Under the pieces are notes generated by a model, which was not told the origin of the DNA, did not search any database, and was given only the letters and a program-made list of their open reading frames with translations. Of a stretch of DNA of 64,000 nucleotides, positions 21,680 through 33,522 are shown piece by piece. The DNA is from Omphalotus guepiniiformis (taxonomy: Eukaryota > Basidiomycota > Agaricomycetes > Agaricales > Omphalotaceae), in NCBI GenBank assembly GCA_028554645.1, contig JAQOOI010000070.1, forward strand, positions 62,001 to 126,000. The letters are read 5' to 3'. Both the position numbers and the translations under genes were made by a program. Each line of letters starts with the position of its first letter. Position 1 is the first letter of the stretch.

Positions 21680-24582
21680 ATGGCCAACCTACCCATCCTA
21701 TACTCTATCTTCGTAATCGACATCACACGCACTCAATGTCTAGATTACGATAATATCTTCCATGCCAAACCTACAATGCTCACAAAGGACGCTGTGCGAT
21801 CTATGTTGCTGCAATCATCACCGCCGAAACATCCTCGGAAAAACCTTGTTCGCGTGTTTCATATACTCAACGCTGAGGTGAAACTCTACCTACCACCTTC
21901 GGATACTATCGAGAGGGCGAGTGAAGCCAGAACAAAGAAACTGCCGTTTGATGTCGAGGCTGAGGTTGCTGAATTACCTGAACTCGATAATAAACGACCA
22001 GTATCAGAATATCTCGCGGGAGCACAAATGACTATTTGGATCGTTTTTAAAGTTGGAGATAGGTTGCACCCTGGTAAGCCAGTCAGTCTTTCAAGTACCC
22101 CTTCGATGGAGCTCTGATTGTTCAACCCATGGGATTATGGATACTCAAATTAAGGGTCGAAGTGGCCTTTCGCGGTGTTGAAAATATCAAGTGGTAGAGC
22201 GTTTACGGAACAGGATGTTATTGTTAATGGTATTATGCCCGCCAGCGAACCTATTCCGGTAGAGGTGTTGAGATTTGTAGAGGAGATGGGTAGAAGAAGG
22301 AAGATAAGCACTAAGGCGTATGCTGCTTCACTGCATATTTTCGCTCCCTCATAACGTCTTCCTAGGCGTATGAAATGATAAAAACATCCTCCTCGTCACC
22401 TCCCAATCTAGAAGAACTCTTGGAGAAGGATGACAATCTTGGTGGTAGTGGCCACGCTAGTGAATTCGGGCAAAATAAAAAATCAATGGACTACGAAAGT
22501 TCTCACTACCTCTTCCGAATCCTTCAAGTTTCTGGCTCCATGGGACTTTGCAAAGCCGCATACATCAACGAAGGCGTACGACAACCCACGATGGATAGTG
22601 TTTTCTATTTTCCGCTCTATCAAGCAATACTCGCTCGACCCCTGTATCTTGATGATATTCATAACCATACCCACATGTAAGTAAGATCTCCCCCCTCCCC
22701 CCCCCCAAAGCCAAAAAGCTACCTGCTTGCCTGCTTGCTTGCGTCAACGTGAAACTGATCCTTATCCTTATCCTCGGTGCAGAATGTTCCCCTCACAACC
22801 CTGGCCACACGGATATTTCTTACCGTGTCGAACGTTGGATTGTCAAAGGCCGGATGAATACCTCAAATACACGCCACGATCAGGAAATTGTTTTTGGAGA
22901 GGTTTTCAACCTTTATGGATTAGCGAGACGTATTCCGACTCGGGGGAGGATATACGGTGTAGGCTGAAGGTGCAGGGGGCTTCGTTTGTGAAGATGTTCA
23001 ACAAAGACGTGAAAGACGTGAAAGACGTGCTAAATGAAAATGAAGGTCCCCCGGGGGAAGCGGAGCTCTTTATACTACCGGTGATTTATATCAACAGATT
23101 CTTTGATGCGGAGGTTTTTTATATGTTTCCTTCCGAGGCAGGAGACAAGGTACGTACGTCCTTTATACCCTACCCTACTATCCCTCCCTCAGCGTGAAGG
23201 AATCTTAACGAAGACGTACCGTACTTAATTATTGATCCACACGCAGGTGTTATACCACCAAATGACCTATCCACTCGGTTCGACAGGGGCTGCGTTGAGG
23301 TTTACGGTGATGATGTATAATTTTGGGGATAGGAATGCGGTGTGGTCGAAGAAGGGAAAAGAGGTTTTTAAGAGGTTGGATGAGGATGAGGATGAGTTTA
23401 GGGGGAGTTTGGAATCGATCCGGGGAGGGAAGGGGGTAAGCGCTAGCGATGGATGGGGCGGGGGAGGTGGTGGGTGGGATGGAGGTGATGGATGGGGTGG
23501 AGGCGATGGGTGGGATGGATGGGATGTAGGTGATGGAGGCGGTGGATGGGACACAGGAGGAAGAGATGATGCAGCCACTAGGAAGCGTCCTAGGGAAAGC
23601 GTGCATGACCCAGGCCTAGGTGAACCCCTCAGCAAGCGCACTCTCACAGTCACATCTCGTCGATACAAAATGCAACATTCCGCCGCCGTCGCCGGAAGTG
23701 GTTACACTCTCGATAAACAATTATCTTCAGTGCGTGAAAAAACAGCTATCTTCCTCCCTCCCCTCCCTCCCCTCCCATTACCCGTGCACGTTCTAACAGC
23801 CCTTTCTTTGTCAAGGGAATGTCAATAGTATACACAGCCTGGAACAAATCAGGTATCAAGTGTGTTATCAAAGTGATCGATCATAAAGCGTCTCCGTCGC
23901 CGTCGCACGAGTCCGAGATCGAGTTTCTAAAACTCTGCAAAGATCGCAATGCACCCAATATCCTCCCCTTTACCGAAATGATACCAGTTGGCCACGGTAC
24001 TTCATCATCGACATACATTGTCCTGCCTTTCATGTCAGTTTTCGGGGACTACACAGTTTCTGGGGAAGTATCACAATTATCTACTCATCTCTTGGGTATG
24101 AGCATCGATCTCGCGAGAGGTCTTGCGTTTCTTCATTCCGAATTCATAGCTCACCTCGATATTACTTCTCATAATTTGGTATTTGACGAGAATAAGAGGC
24201 TTATGATTATAGATCTTGGTCTTGCGGAGCGTGTAGAGAATGAGGAAGAAACTATAATTGGTTTGAGGGGTACTGAGAAATGGATGGCGCCAGGTCAGTC
24301 GTCCATATTGCTCTCTTAAACTTTTTTAGATTGAATTCTCATTTTTTTTTTTGTTTGTTTTTTTTGGTGGTAGAAATAAAGAAAGGAATACGATATAGTC
24401 CGATCCGTGCGGACCGATTCTCTTGTGGGGTGGTATTTGATGATATGGCGTTTTGGGCAAGAGGGAATGCGCCTGGGTTGAAGGAGTTTTCGCGCAGATT
24501 GATGGATGAAGAGCCGGATAAGAGACCTGCGGTTCATGAGTGGATCGCCTGTAACAGTCCCACCCCGACCGCCACCCAGTGA
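21680..24582 (+). CDS. Multi-domain protein with C-terminal protein kinase
   Basis: Exons 21680-22073, 22155-22315, 22366-22676, 22783-23149, 23247-23729, 23816-24293 and 24374-24582 join to 800 aa. The third exon needs a GC-AG intron (22316-22365). The C-terminal 230 residues are a Ser/Thr-type kinase. IKCVIKVIDH supplies the ATP lysine, ESEIEFL the alpha-C glutamate, and IAHLDITSHNLVFD the catalytic loop (HLD instead of HRD). MIIDLGLAE is the metal loop (DLG), and MAPEIK is followed by DRFSCGVVFDDMAFW. Before it lies a Gly/Trp/Asp-rich linker (about residues 430-480) and a Lys/Arg stretch. The N-terminal 130 residues loosely resemble the head of Crinkler-type proteins, a weak call. The middle part is unrecognised. 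Probably active. Confidence 0.65.
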
Positions 24583-25029
24583 TGATTGGTGGTGGGGCTT
24601 ATCTTTTAACATTCCTATTCCTACGCGAGGACAACACCGCATGTAAGCAATCGGTGGGCGGATGTACTACCGGATTGGCGCGCGACGCAGTTCAGTGCGA
24701 TAAGGAAGTAGGTGTCCGTGTCCGTGTCCTTCAAGACGAGGAAGACCGAGGAGTAGAAGTGGTCCTTGCTCATGTTCCTATGCCGTTTTACCAGGGAGGG
24801 ATGGAGGAAAACTGGGCACTTCCGCCGGATGGGTTTTAGTCGATTCGGTTTCGGCTCTGATTCAAAGTCCATCCGAGACTCGTAGGGGTTCAAGCCTTCA
24901 AGGATAACGGATGACTTTACATATCCACGGGTAGTCGATGCCCTAGGAGGACAGGTAGAGAGAACATTCGGAGTTTGGAGGAGACGTGATAGCAAACGTC
25001 TTGCAGTAGGAGGAGGCAGGAGTGATGAC
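24583..25029. other. Intergenic region
   Basis: Short open stretches on both strands without coding character. Nothing is assigned. Confidence 0.4.
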
Positions 25030-25215
25030 TGTTCAGAATCTTGTTAATAGCATTCAATTGCATCGTACGCGTTTCAACTTGTATATCCTGAATGAGAAGC
25101 CCTCAGCTTTTTAAGAAGGAAGACCGTGACAACGCTGGGTTGACAATGAAACATGGTGGATGTCGATGAACCGTAGAGCATTCTTTCAAAACGCTTAGCA
25201 CTTAGCGCCCAACCT
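25030..25215 (-). pseudogene. 5' remnant of the short FunK1-like family
   Basis: Read on the minus strand, this matches the 5' flank and first about 100 bases of the decayed copy at 17870-18045. Shared blocks are ggttgggcgctaag, catccaccatgtttca, aaaaagctgagg, cttctcat and aacaagattctgaacagtc. Homology stops abruptly at 25030 at the same word (gttcagaatcttg) and nothing of the kinase lobe follows. It is a displaced, inverted fragment. Confidence 0.7.
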
Positions 25216-25228
25216 TTGTTCTAAACTC

Positions 25229-25310
25229 AAGGACCGTCACGAGTGGATGTGCCAAGCCAAGAAAGTGTTAGAGAGTTTCGTCCGAACACACATTACTTGC
25301 ACTGAGGCTG
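25229..25310 (+). repeat. Dispersed repeat also present near 11340 (inverted)
   Basis: gtgttagagagtttcgtccg and the following aacacacattacttgca recur, about 85 percent identical by eye, on the minus strand at about 11325-11375. Its nature is unknown; it may be the tail of a transposon. Confidence 0.6.
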
Positions 25311-25485
25311 GTCACACCACCACCCCATTCCAATTACGGGATCATCATCTACTCTATGGAACTACACCTCACCTCACCCAACCCAACCCAACCTACACCT
25401 CCCCTTCCTTCCTTCCTCCCCTTCCTTCCTTCCTTCCTTCCTTCCTTACGCCAAAAGTCCCTAAACTCCCTAAAGCGGGACCTCC

Positions 25486-27471
25486 CTAAACAACCTTCCT
25501 AGCAGTCCAAAAAGCAGCACTATAAGTATACCCCAACATAGCATCCCTATTAGTCGTATACGTCGCGTTGATGGATTTTTCGTTCTGTTCAGTATACACC
25601 GTTAGTTCATGCGTTCCTTTCACGTAATACGGGTTACGTAGTACGGAATGTGAGTGTGAGTACGAGAGTACGGTAATGAGGAGGGGGAGGCGGGAGGAAA
25701 GAGGGAGGAGAGGAGGGGGGGAACAAAAGAGGAAAAGGCGAAGCCCACCTGAATCTCAAACCCAACCTTCCTAGCCAACACTTTAACCTCCTCAAGATCC
25801 AACTCGATCGAAGGATCATTCGTAGTGTTGTTTTCCCAGTGCCAGAGGAGTGGGCCTGTGGCGCGCAGCGCAGCGACGAGAGGCGGGTTGCGGAACGGAG
25901 CGTTAGCGAAGAAGTGGGTTGCGAAGAAGTGGAGTGTTGCGAAGCGGAGTGTTGGGTTGAGTTGGGTTAGGTTGAGTAGGGTGGGGTGGGGGAGGTGAGA
26001 ACAGGAGAAGGGGAGGAGAGGAGAAGGAGACCCACCGAGGTTTATCCAAATCCCACCTGGAGCGAGAATACGATGAATTATTCGGAGGTAGTTTACGATG
26101 TTTTTAGCCTATCAATATTAATGTTAGTAGGAGGGGTGTGCGAGGCGAGGCGGGAGAGACTCACGGTATCGATAAAAAAACAAGTCAACACTGCATCCCA
26201 TAACCCCGCTTGTGGTTCTTCCTCTTCCTCTCCTTCCACCTTCCCCTCACCACCACGCACCCCCTCCGGCGCCCCATAAACCTCCTCAAAATCCCCCGCA
26301 ACAAGACTAAACCCACCCGCCCCCTTCGGTATCGTAGGAACCACATCCGGGATCCGTATCGCTCGTAGGAGCGATGAACGTGTTGGGTGATTTGAAAATG
26401 TGTGGATGTAGGGGTGGATTGTGTGTTGGTTTATTTGGGTTGTGCTATGCGAGGTTGGGTTAGTTGGGGGTGTTTATTTTAGTGGGGGAGGGAGCGGAGG
26501 GAGGGGGAACGCACTTGTTGAGGATTAGGTAGGAGGATAGGAGCATGTAGTGTGAGAATTCGTTGCCTTGGCATGTGAATCCTGGTGAATACGAAGGAAA
26601 GAAAAGGGGAGTAAGAGAGAGTGAGAGAGAGGGAAGGAGGGATTGAGGAGGAGGGAGGAACGAATCCTAAACTCGCAACATCATAAGCTAACCTTCCTAA
26701 TCCAGCACCAGGTACTAAGACGCGAAAGTTTCTCCTTCAACCACGCAAGTCAGCCACCACACACACCAAAACCACCACCGTACGAAACAGTACGGAACAG
26801 GATAGACGGAACAGGACGAAAAGGACGTACCTCTCCTCAAAAGGAATATCAGAAAAATGATCCAAAAGAGCTTCTTTAATCGGCCCATAGGAAGATTCAC
26901 GTTCGGGTGCACCTTCGGAGGACCAATCGCGTACGAATTGTTTTAGTGTACTGCGGAGTTTATCCATGTCGAATTCAGTTGGTTTTGGTTTGCGGGCGTG
27001 GTCGTGTCCATGCGAATGCGAATGTGAATGCGAGTGCGAATGCGATTGATTTTGATGTTGTTCATCCCCCTCATCCTCCTCATCCCCACCCCCATCAACC
27101 CGATGTCCAAAAATCTCCGGATCAAAAACAACCAAATCCAAAAACTCCCCATTCTTCAAAATCGCCTTATCAACTTCATCTAATTTCTCTCTATACCCTA
27201 TCCCCCCCAGGAGTTCTTGATCTGCGAGAGGGAGAGTGAAGAAATCTTTTCGACGACGGTTGTTGGAGGCGAGGGTGTAGGGTACGTAGGAGTGGAATGT
27301 TGAGAGGACTTGGGTGAAGTGGAGTTGTTCTATGGGGTGGGGTGGGTGGGGGGGGGTGGGGGTGGGGGTGCGTGGGGGTGGGGGAAGGGAGAGGGGTGAG
27401 TGGGTGGGTGGGTAGGAGGGAGGGGTGAGTGACATACCTTGCTCGATATCTTGTTCTGTTAGATGAACCAT
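25486..27471 (-). CDS. N2227-family methyltransferase (carnosine N-methyltransferase homologue)
   Basis: Eight exons on the minus strand: 27438-27471, 26831-27329, 26667-26734, 26515-26581, 26165-26444, 26036-26108, 25749-25855, 25486-25584. They give 408 aa, about the length of human CARNMT1. Family signatures in order are ANNRRRKDF-type ASNNRRRKDFFTLP, DMDKLRSTLKQFVRDWS.EG, SAM motif I VLVPGAGLGRLAYDVAS (about residue 184), the RIPDVVP block, SLVAGDFEEVY, DAVLTCFFIDT, YLRIIHRILAPGGIWINLGP, LLWHWEN and the terminal YSAAFWTARK. A Ser-His repeat loop (SHSHSHSHGHDH) is inserted near residue 125. The family methylates the imidazole of histidine-containing dipeptides in animals; the fungal substrate is uncertain. 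The intron between exons 3 and 4 has ga instead of gt at the donor. The start is placed at 27471; an in-frame upstream codon exists. Confidence 0.85.
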
Positions 27472-27676
27472 TCTTCCATCGATACGATACGACACGATAT
27501 GACACGTAGTAGAGGAGTCAAGCGCAAGCAAAAGCGTGTTTTGGATAAATTTAGAAATAACATCCCCGTCCCGTCCCGGGCCTTCCGTCCGTGCACGCGT
27601 CTGTGTATACACCTATTTGGTTCGAACACCTCTTTCCTCCACCAACCCTCACCTCGTCCGGTCCAAATTCATCACC
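27472..27676. promoter_or_regulatory. Bidirectional promoter of two housekeeping genes
   Basis: 205 bp separate the start codons of the methyltransferase (minus) and ISY1 (plus). The pyrimidine-rich stretch upstream of the ISY1 ATG is typical of fungal transcription starts. No TATA box is evident. Confidence 0.45.
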
Positions 27677-28993
27677 ATGGTACGTCCCTCCCTACCTTCC
27701 ACAACTCCCAACTCCCACTAACTAACTCTCTTCCTCCCTAACCAACTCATCTCTTAATTAACCCCACTCCAGGCCCGTAATGAAGAAAAAGCCCAATCAA
27801 TGCTCTACCGCTTCCGCGAAGCCCAAGCCGCCGAGCTAGGTCTAAGTACACGAGCAGATCGTCGTCCACGTATGGCAAGTGCGTGTAAAAGCCTTAGAGA
27901 TTGTGAGAGATGGAGAGGTGAGATTTTAAGGGAGATTAGTAGGAAGGTTTCGAAGATACAAGATGGTGCGTCTTGCTTGCTTGCTTGCTTGCTTGTTTGC
28001 TTGCTTGCGATTTCCTTTTGTTGTTGTTGTGTCAACGTCAACGTCGAAGCTAACTGGTCTGTGGTGGGTGGCTTTTAGCTGGACTATCAGACTACGAAGT
28101 CAGAGATTTAAACGACGAGATAAACAAATTGATGAGAGAAAAAAGACATTGGGAGAATCAGATTGTAGCGTTGGGTGGTGCGAATTATAGGAGGAATGTT
28201 GCTATGCTTGATGATGATGGGAAGGAAGTTCCTGGGACTAAGGGGTATAAGTGAGTACAATACGTCTACTGCTGCCGCTAGGTATCCTCGCTAGGTGGCT
28301 CAGCGTAGCGTTGGGTTGGGTTGGGTTGGGTTGCACTGCGTTTCTGACATGACATCTCTCCCTTTCAAGATACTTCGGTCGCGCAAAAGACCTCCCAGGC
28401 GTACGCGAACTATTTCAATCACGTAAAACAGAAGAAGAAGAGGAGAATAAAACATTGGCGTATTATAAGAAGTTTATCGATGTTTTTCCGGCGTACTTTG
28501 GGGATTTTGACGAACGCGAACCTCAAGGAGGGAAGGAGGGGTTGGTGGAGTGGGAGAGGAAGGCTGAGGAGGAAGGTATGTTCATGTCTCCGTTTCATGT
28601 GTTCGCGATTGAATAACGCCGCCCTTACGTCTAGAATGGGAAGAAACATATAAAACCCTCTACGAAATCCTAAACCTCCCAGCACAAACACCAATACCGC
28701 CCTTCCCCTCCTTCCCCACCTCCTCTCCCGCCGCACCCGCACCACCAAACGCAACTCTATCACAAGCCGAACAAAACGCGTTCCTAGCGGCTGAGAGGAT
28801 AAGGTTCCTGAGTGTTGGTGAGCTTGTTCAGCCTAAGATGTTGGGGAGGGGTGAGATGGAGGATGTTTTGTTGGGGTTGAGGAAGAGGGGGTTGTTGGAG
28901 GAGTATTTTGGTGGGGAGGAGGGGCAGGAGGGGGAGCGAGCGGGCGAGCGAGAGGGCAAGGGGCAAGAGGGGGAGGGGAAGGAGGGGGTGTAG
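27677..28993 (+). CDS. ISY1: Pre-mRNA-splicing factor ISY1
   Basis: Exons 27677-27679 (the ATG alone), 27773-27965, 28079-28250, 28370-28575 and 28635-28993 encode 310 aa. The start MARNEEKAQSMLYRFREAQ, followed by WRGEILREISRKVSKIQD, RDLNDEINKLMREKRHWENQ, MLDDDGKEVPGTKGYKYFGR and AKDLPGVRELF, is diagnostic of ISY1. ISY1 is a component of the NTC/Prp19-associated spliceosome acting at the catalytic step. The C-terminus is fungal-specific, with Pro-rich and Glu/Gly-rich low complexity. The three-base first exon is supported by the strict need for the MARN start and by a good donor gtacgt directly after ATG. Confidence 0.92.
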
Positions 28994-29296
28994 GGGTGTT
29001 TGAGGACTGGGAGGTTGAAGGAAGGAAGGAAGGAAGGAAGGGAGGGAGGTGGAGTGGCTAGGGTAGGATTGGATTGGATTGGGGGTTAGTGATGTCGATG
29101 AGAGCTTTTGCACGCTGAACTAATCGACCGACCCACCGACCTACCCACCGAGGGGTACCATGTACCAAGTCACCCCCATCCTAAAGACTAGAGTACTAGT
29201 ACCAGAGTATCATAGGATATACATAGGATATAATATCCGAATCGAATTCGAAGTCACGCGAAGCACCAGGATTCCTATGATAGTCGACTCCGAGTC

Positions 29297-29325
29297 TGAA
29301 TATTGAATATTGAATATTGAATATT
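29297..29325. repeat. TGAATAT heptamer microsatellite
   Basis: About four tandem copies of tgaatat in the spacer after ISY1. The remainder of 28994-29411 shows no gene. Confidence 0.7.
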
Positions 29326-29411
29326 AATTTTAATCCTCGAGCGCCTTCTCTCGTCTATTTATGTAGAGTATAGGTGTAGTGGTGTAGTGTTCTGAATTTG
29401 AGTTCATCGAA

Positions 29412-29847
29412 TCAGTGATTTACTACTGCACGCGCAAACAAGCAAAGTTGTAGTATATTCAACAAGTGTCGGATACTTACACAACCCCTCATCGACGAGC
29501 ATACCGTGACGAACGACGGCCCGCCCGCCCGCCTGGTCTAAACGAAAACGAAACCGAGAAAACAACGCGACGGTCCGCTGAGGGGTCACGTAGGTAATTA
29601 TACACACAATTCGAATTTCGACGAAGCCTCCGAGCCCTCCAAAAGCCACTAAAGCCTCACTCAACCGTCGTAACGTCAACCCGATGGAACAAACCGTACG
29701 CGAAAGGACTGAAAAACCATCGTACCCGTACGGAGGGATTCTGGATATGGATAACGGATATCGGATATCGGATTCTGTAATGGTAATGTAATGCGGGGAA
29801 CTTATGGGTGTTCTGGAGCATGGAGTTCCGTAGGGAGTCGACATCAC
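29412..29847 (-). CDS. Small hypothetical protein, tentative
   Basis: Two minus-strand exons, 29481-29847 and 29412-29425, connect with a good gtaagt donor and tgcag acceptor in phase, giving 126 aa. The C-terminal part (ALFSRFRFRLDQAGGRAVV, then RHGMLVDEGL) looks protein-like, while the N-terminal third is Ser/Pro rich and may be chance. No family is recognised; it could be a gene relic. Confidence 0.3.
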
Positions 29848-30048
29848 GCCGGTGTGTATCCTTCCTTATTTCGAAGATGTCGATAACTCGGAGACTACAT
29901 AAGGGAGTCGTACATACATTCTATGCCAAGCCAAACTTGAAGATAAAGCCAAGATAAAGTGTATGTACATACATTGTACATTGTACATGATCTTCTCTCG
30001 TCGTGGGTTCTGGTTCTCCTGATTCGAAGAGATTCGAAGAGATTCGAA

Positions 30049-30294
30049 GAACACCCTGGTACTCGGACCGAGTAGAGTAGAGGCTGCGAGCTCGAGTAGA
30101 TCTCGATTGGGAGTTCACTTCACTACGAGTCTGGTGATAGAGTCATTTGACGTTCGAGGGAGCGGGGGGTCTTGGATGTGTGCGGGGTATTGCGGGGAAA
30201 ATCAGTCGTTCCAGGTGGAAAACGTACATAGCTATCGCAGGTCTTTTGAAGGGCCTTACATATCGGAACTCGGATACCAAGTTCCGAAGATCAT
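30049..30294 (+). repeat. Inverted repeat, left arm
   Basis: Matches the reverse complement of 33285-33522 at roughly 85-90 percent by eye, over blocks such as tctggtgatagagtcatttg, gtattgcggggaaaatcagt and tatcggaactcggataccaa. Small indels separate the blocks. The two arms enclose the transporter gene. Confidence 0.85.
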
Positions 30295-30923
30295 GGCAGG
30301 CGCTGCCGGGACCCATCGTGTATATTCGAAACCTTGGCCTTCCTACGTACTACCTCTCACAATCCTTGAGACTCTTACACGCGTCTACGTCTAGCGCTCG
30401 GGCGGGGAATCGTATGTAGACCATTCGAGAGTGTTTTCGGAATTACGCGCCTGGATACGCTTTCGTTAGTCACTTTGTTGCTCGTTATGAGAGGGAGGAA
30501 AGACGTGCCATAAGTACCTGCTTTACAGATCAGATACAGTGCGTTTGGTGGGGACCCTGAGAGGGAGGTACTGTACGCTTGAGAATTACATACGCTCTCA
30601 ATTCAGGCGCCGCTTTCAGCCACGACAAATGACTGCAACTCACCGTAACTCTCGTGTTTACAATGTTTACAACAATGATATTCGTCTACATCTACGTGAG
30701 TAAGTACTGCGTAACAGACTTTGTTCATCGGAGAACAACGTTGGTGCTAGAAAAAGCAGTACTAGTGTTCTCATGTCACACCTGAGGCTATAAGTACACG
30801 TACCCAAACCGACACTTCCTTTATCGTTATCGTTATCTTTGTCTTTCATTCTCGTTATGTACATAAAACACCCTCCCCCTCCCTTCCCCCCCCCCCCCCC
30901 CTCCCTTCCCCCTCCCCTCCCCC
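30295..30923. other. Intergenic region, 3' flank of transporter
   Basis: No gene is recognised. A C-rich run at 30882-30900 lies just beyond the transporter stop. Confidence 0.4.
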
Positions 30924-32954
30924 TCACCAAACCCCAAACCCCTTCTCAAAAACCCTCCCAACATCCTCCAACCCAACACCCTTCGTCTCAGGCATCCACC
31001 CAACAACCCAAACCCACCCAACCAAACAAATCCCCGCATAAAACCCGAATGCTCCGGAGGGGGTTATACGTGCCATTAGAGAGAGGTAGGTTGAGTTTAT
31101 GAGGAGGTTTGAGGACCAGTTTGTTGTTGTTGAGAGGGATGTTCCGAGGCCGCGGACTACGCGGTTCGAGGTGCGGCGTTAGTAATTTAGTAAGCAGGGG
31201 GGTGTTGGTGGGGGGCAGGAAGGAGGGGCAGGAAGGGGGGGAGACAAGGGGGAAGGAGGAGCGTACCTTCGAAACTAAAAAACTCCCCCTGCTGCCAAGG
31301 AACATTACCCAACCCAGTTGCGTAGCTAGCTACGAATATTATCATTGAAACGAGAACGAGAGCAGCCCATGAATGGGGGTATTTTGTTCCTTCGATTAGA
31401 ATGCCGTTTGTTTTTTTTGTTAGGACTAAAAAACGCAAGGTCATCAGCATTCCGCCCCGCCCCACAGACTCGCACCACAGCCTCGCTCGTCTTCGACTCT
31501 TACTCACAATGAAACCCAACACTAGCCAAAACCAACCCAACAACCATCCCCGGCGCACTCCAAACCATAATCCTCCTTCTCCCAACTCTATCAATCCACT
31601 TCAACGCCACAAGCGTGAATAAAAAATTCGTTCCTGAGATTATAAGTCCCACGGCTGTTGGTTGGTCGAAACCTATTTGGGAGAAGAGGGTTGAGGAGTA
31701 GTACATTAGAGTGTTGAAACCGCAGAGTTGTTGGTAGGCTTGGAGGCCGCAGGCTACGACTGTGCGTGGGAGGGGTTAGTGTGGGTGTAACCGGAGGGGG
31801 GAACGGAAGGACGGAGGAGAAGGGGAGGGGAGGAGGGAAGGGAGGGGAAGGAAAAGAGGGGGAGGAAAGGGAGGGACGTACTGAGTGCACGACGATTAGC
31901 ACCGACAAAAAGTAATTCTCTGAGTCGTCCCCAAAACGTAGTCCCCTTCTCGATCGCAATCGCACGTTTAACTGATTCTTCCATAGCAAGCATCTTGAGA
32001 TCGATTTCATCTTCAGTTGCATATGCGTAGATTTTCCTAATTATCCCTCTTGCTTCTTTTGTTTTGTTTTTCTTCAAAAGAACCCTTGCTATAACGCATC
32101 CGAGTCGTTAGGATCGCATATGTAACGCGGAGAGGCGGGGGCACTCATGGCACCGCGGGGAGGGGATACAGGGGGGGAACGGGAAAACTCACGACTCTCA
32201 GGTAAAAAAACCAAACATCCAAGTTGTAAAGCAGCAGGAACACAACCCAACCCAACCATCCATCTCCACCCCGCATGTACATTCGCGAACCCAGCATCGA
32301 TACCGTATGCTATTACTTGACCTAGAGTTATCATTACAACATTGACTACGACCATTCTTCCACGAAGTTTAGTTGGTGAGAGTTCTTGGATGTAGAGTGG
32401 TGCGATGCATGATGCTAGGCCTACGCCTATTCCTATTAGGAATCTACCTCCGATCTACCCAGCGTGCGTGCGTGCGTGAGCCGTGTATGCATATGAGGGA
32501 AAGGAACTCGGGGGACACACACCATACTCCAAACATCCCTACAAACAGCCTGCGCCACAGCTCCCCCAATAAAAATAACATCCGCAAGTGCAAGCACAAA
32601 CTTCCTCCCAGTCCAATCCGACACCACCCCCCCAAAAAGCCCACCAATCAACGCCCCAAGCGTCGTAGCACTAGTTATAAACTCTTTCTGACCATCCGAC
32701 AACCCCTTGCTCGAATTCGGTGTGAGATCATCACGTATAGTAACGAGTGCACCTGAGATAACACCAGTATCGTATCCGAATAAAAGACCTGATATGGATG
32801 AACATGCTACGAGGAGGATAACGAGTGGGGATAGTTTATCTTCGGAGGCTAGGATTAGAGTTTCTTCGTTTGGTGGTGGTGTGGTGGTGGGCAGTGGTTG
32901 TTGGTCTTTGTCGTCGAATTGGTCAATGGTGGGTTTATCGAGTGACGTGGGCAT
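30924..32954 (-). CDS. Myo-inositol-type MFS sugar transporter
   Basis: Six exons on the minus strand: 32523-32954, 32193-32454, 31882-32088, 31508-31759, 31267-31425, 30924-31156. They give 514 aa. Sugar-porter motifs are [16 protein letters not shown] (TM1), the [15 protein letters not shown] loop, [62 protein letters not shown] (TM7), [27 protein letters not shown] (typical of ITR-type inositol transporters), [26 protein letters not shown] and PETKG at the end. Twelve TM helices are expected. The substrate is inferred from the GNVPWQQGE signature. Location: plasma membrane. Confidence 0.85.
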
Positions 32955-33284
32955 TTCCGCTGAGGTGGGGGGTGATAGAGTGGGTGGGTCGACTTTTAAG
33001 AGAGGCTAATAAGTGATACCGGTAAGCACCTTCTCCCGTCTTCAAAGGGTCATAAGATCAAAAACGACGTTAGCGCGTTATAACATGCACTAGGGCAGCA
33101 ACTGAAAGTTGGAGAATGTTCACTCTACTCACGTGAACAAGGATTTCTAGGTCATTTTCATGATGATTTTGAAAAACAAAGAAAAAAAAGATGGAAAAAA
33201 AAGATGGAAAAATTATGTACCCGAAGAATCGTGGTTTTTTTCGACCACTTCGTATCCGGTCCGTGAACTCCGTACTTAGGAGTG

Positions 33285-33522
33285 ATGATCTTCGGAACTT
33301 GGTATCCGAGTTCCGATATGTAAGGCCCTTCAAAAGACCTGCGACAGCTACGTTTTGAATTTTCCACCTGGAACGACTGATTTTCCCCGCAATACCCCGC
33401 ACGCATCCCAGCTCGCTCGAACGTCAAATGACTCTATCACCAGACTCGTAGTCAGTCCTAGTGAACTCCCAATCGAGATCTACTCAAAGCTCTACTCTAC
33501 TCGGTCCGAGTTCCAGGTGTTC
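33285..33522 (-). repeat. Inverted repeat, right arm
   Basis: Partner of the arm at 30049-30294, in the opposite orientation. Together they bracket the transporter gene with about 3 kb between them. No transposase is seen, and no target duplication was found at the outer edges. Confidence 0.85.

Noticed and set aside
23267..23668. Pro/Ser-rich minus-strand ORFs
   Set aside because: They are the complement of the Gly/Trp/Asp-rich linker exon of the kinase fusion.
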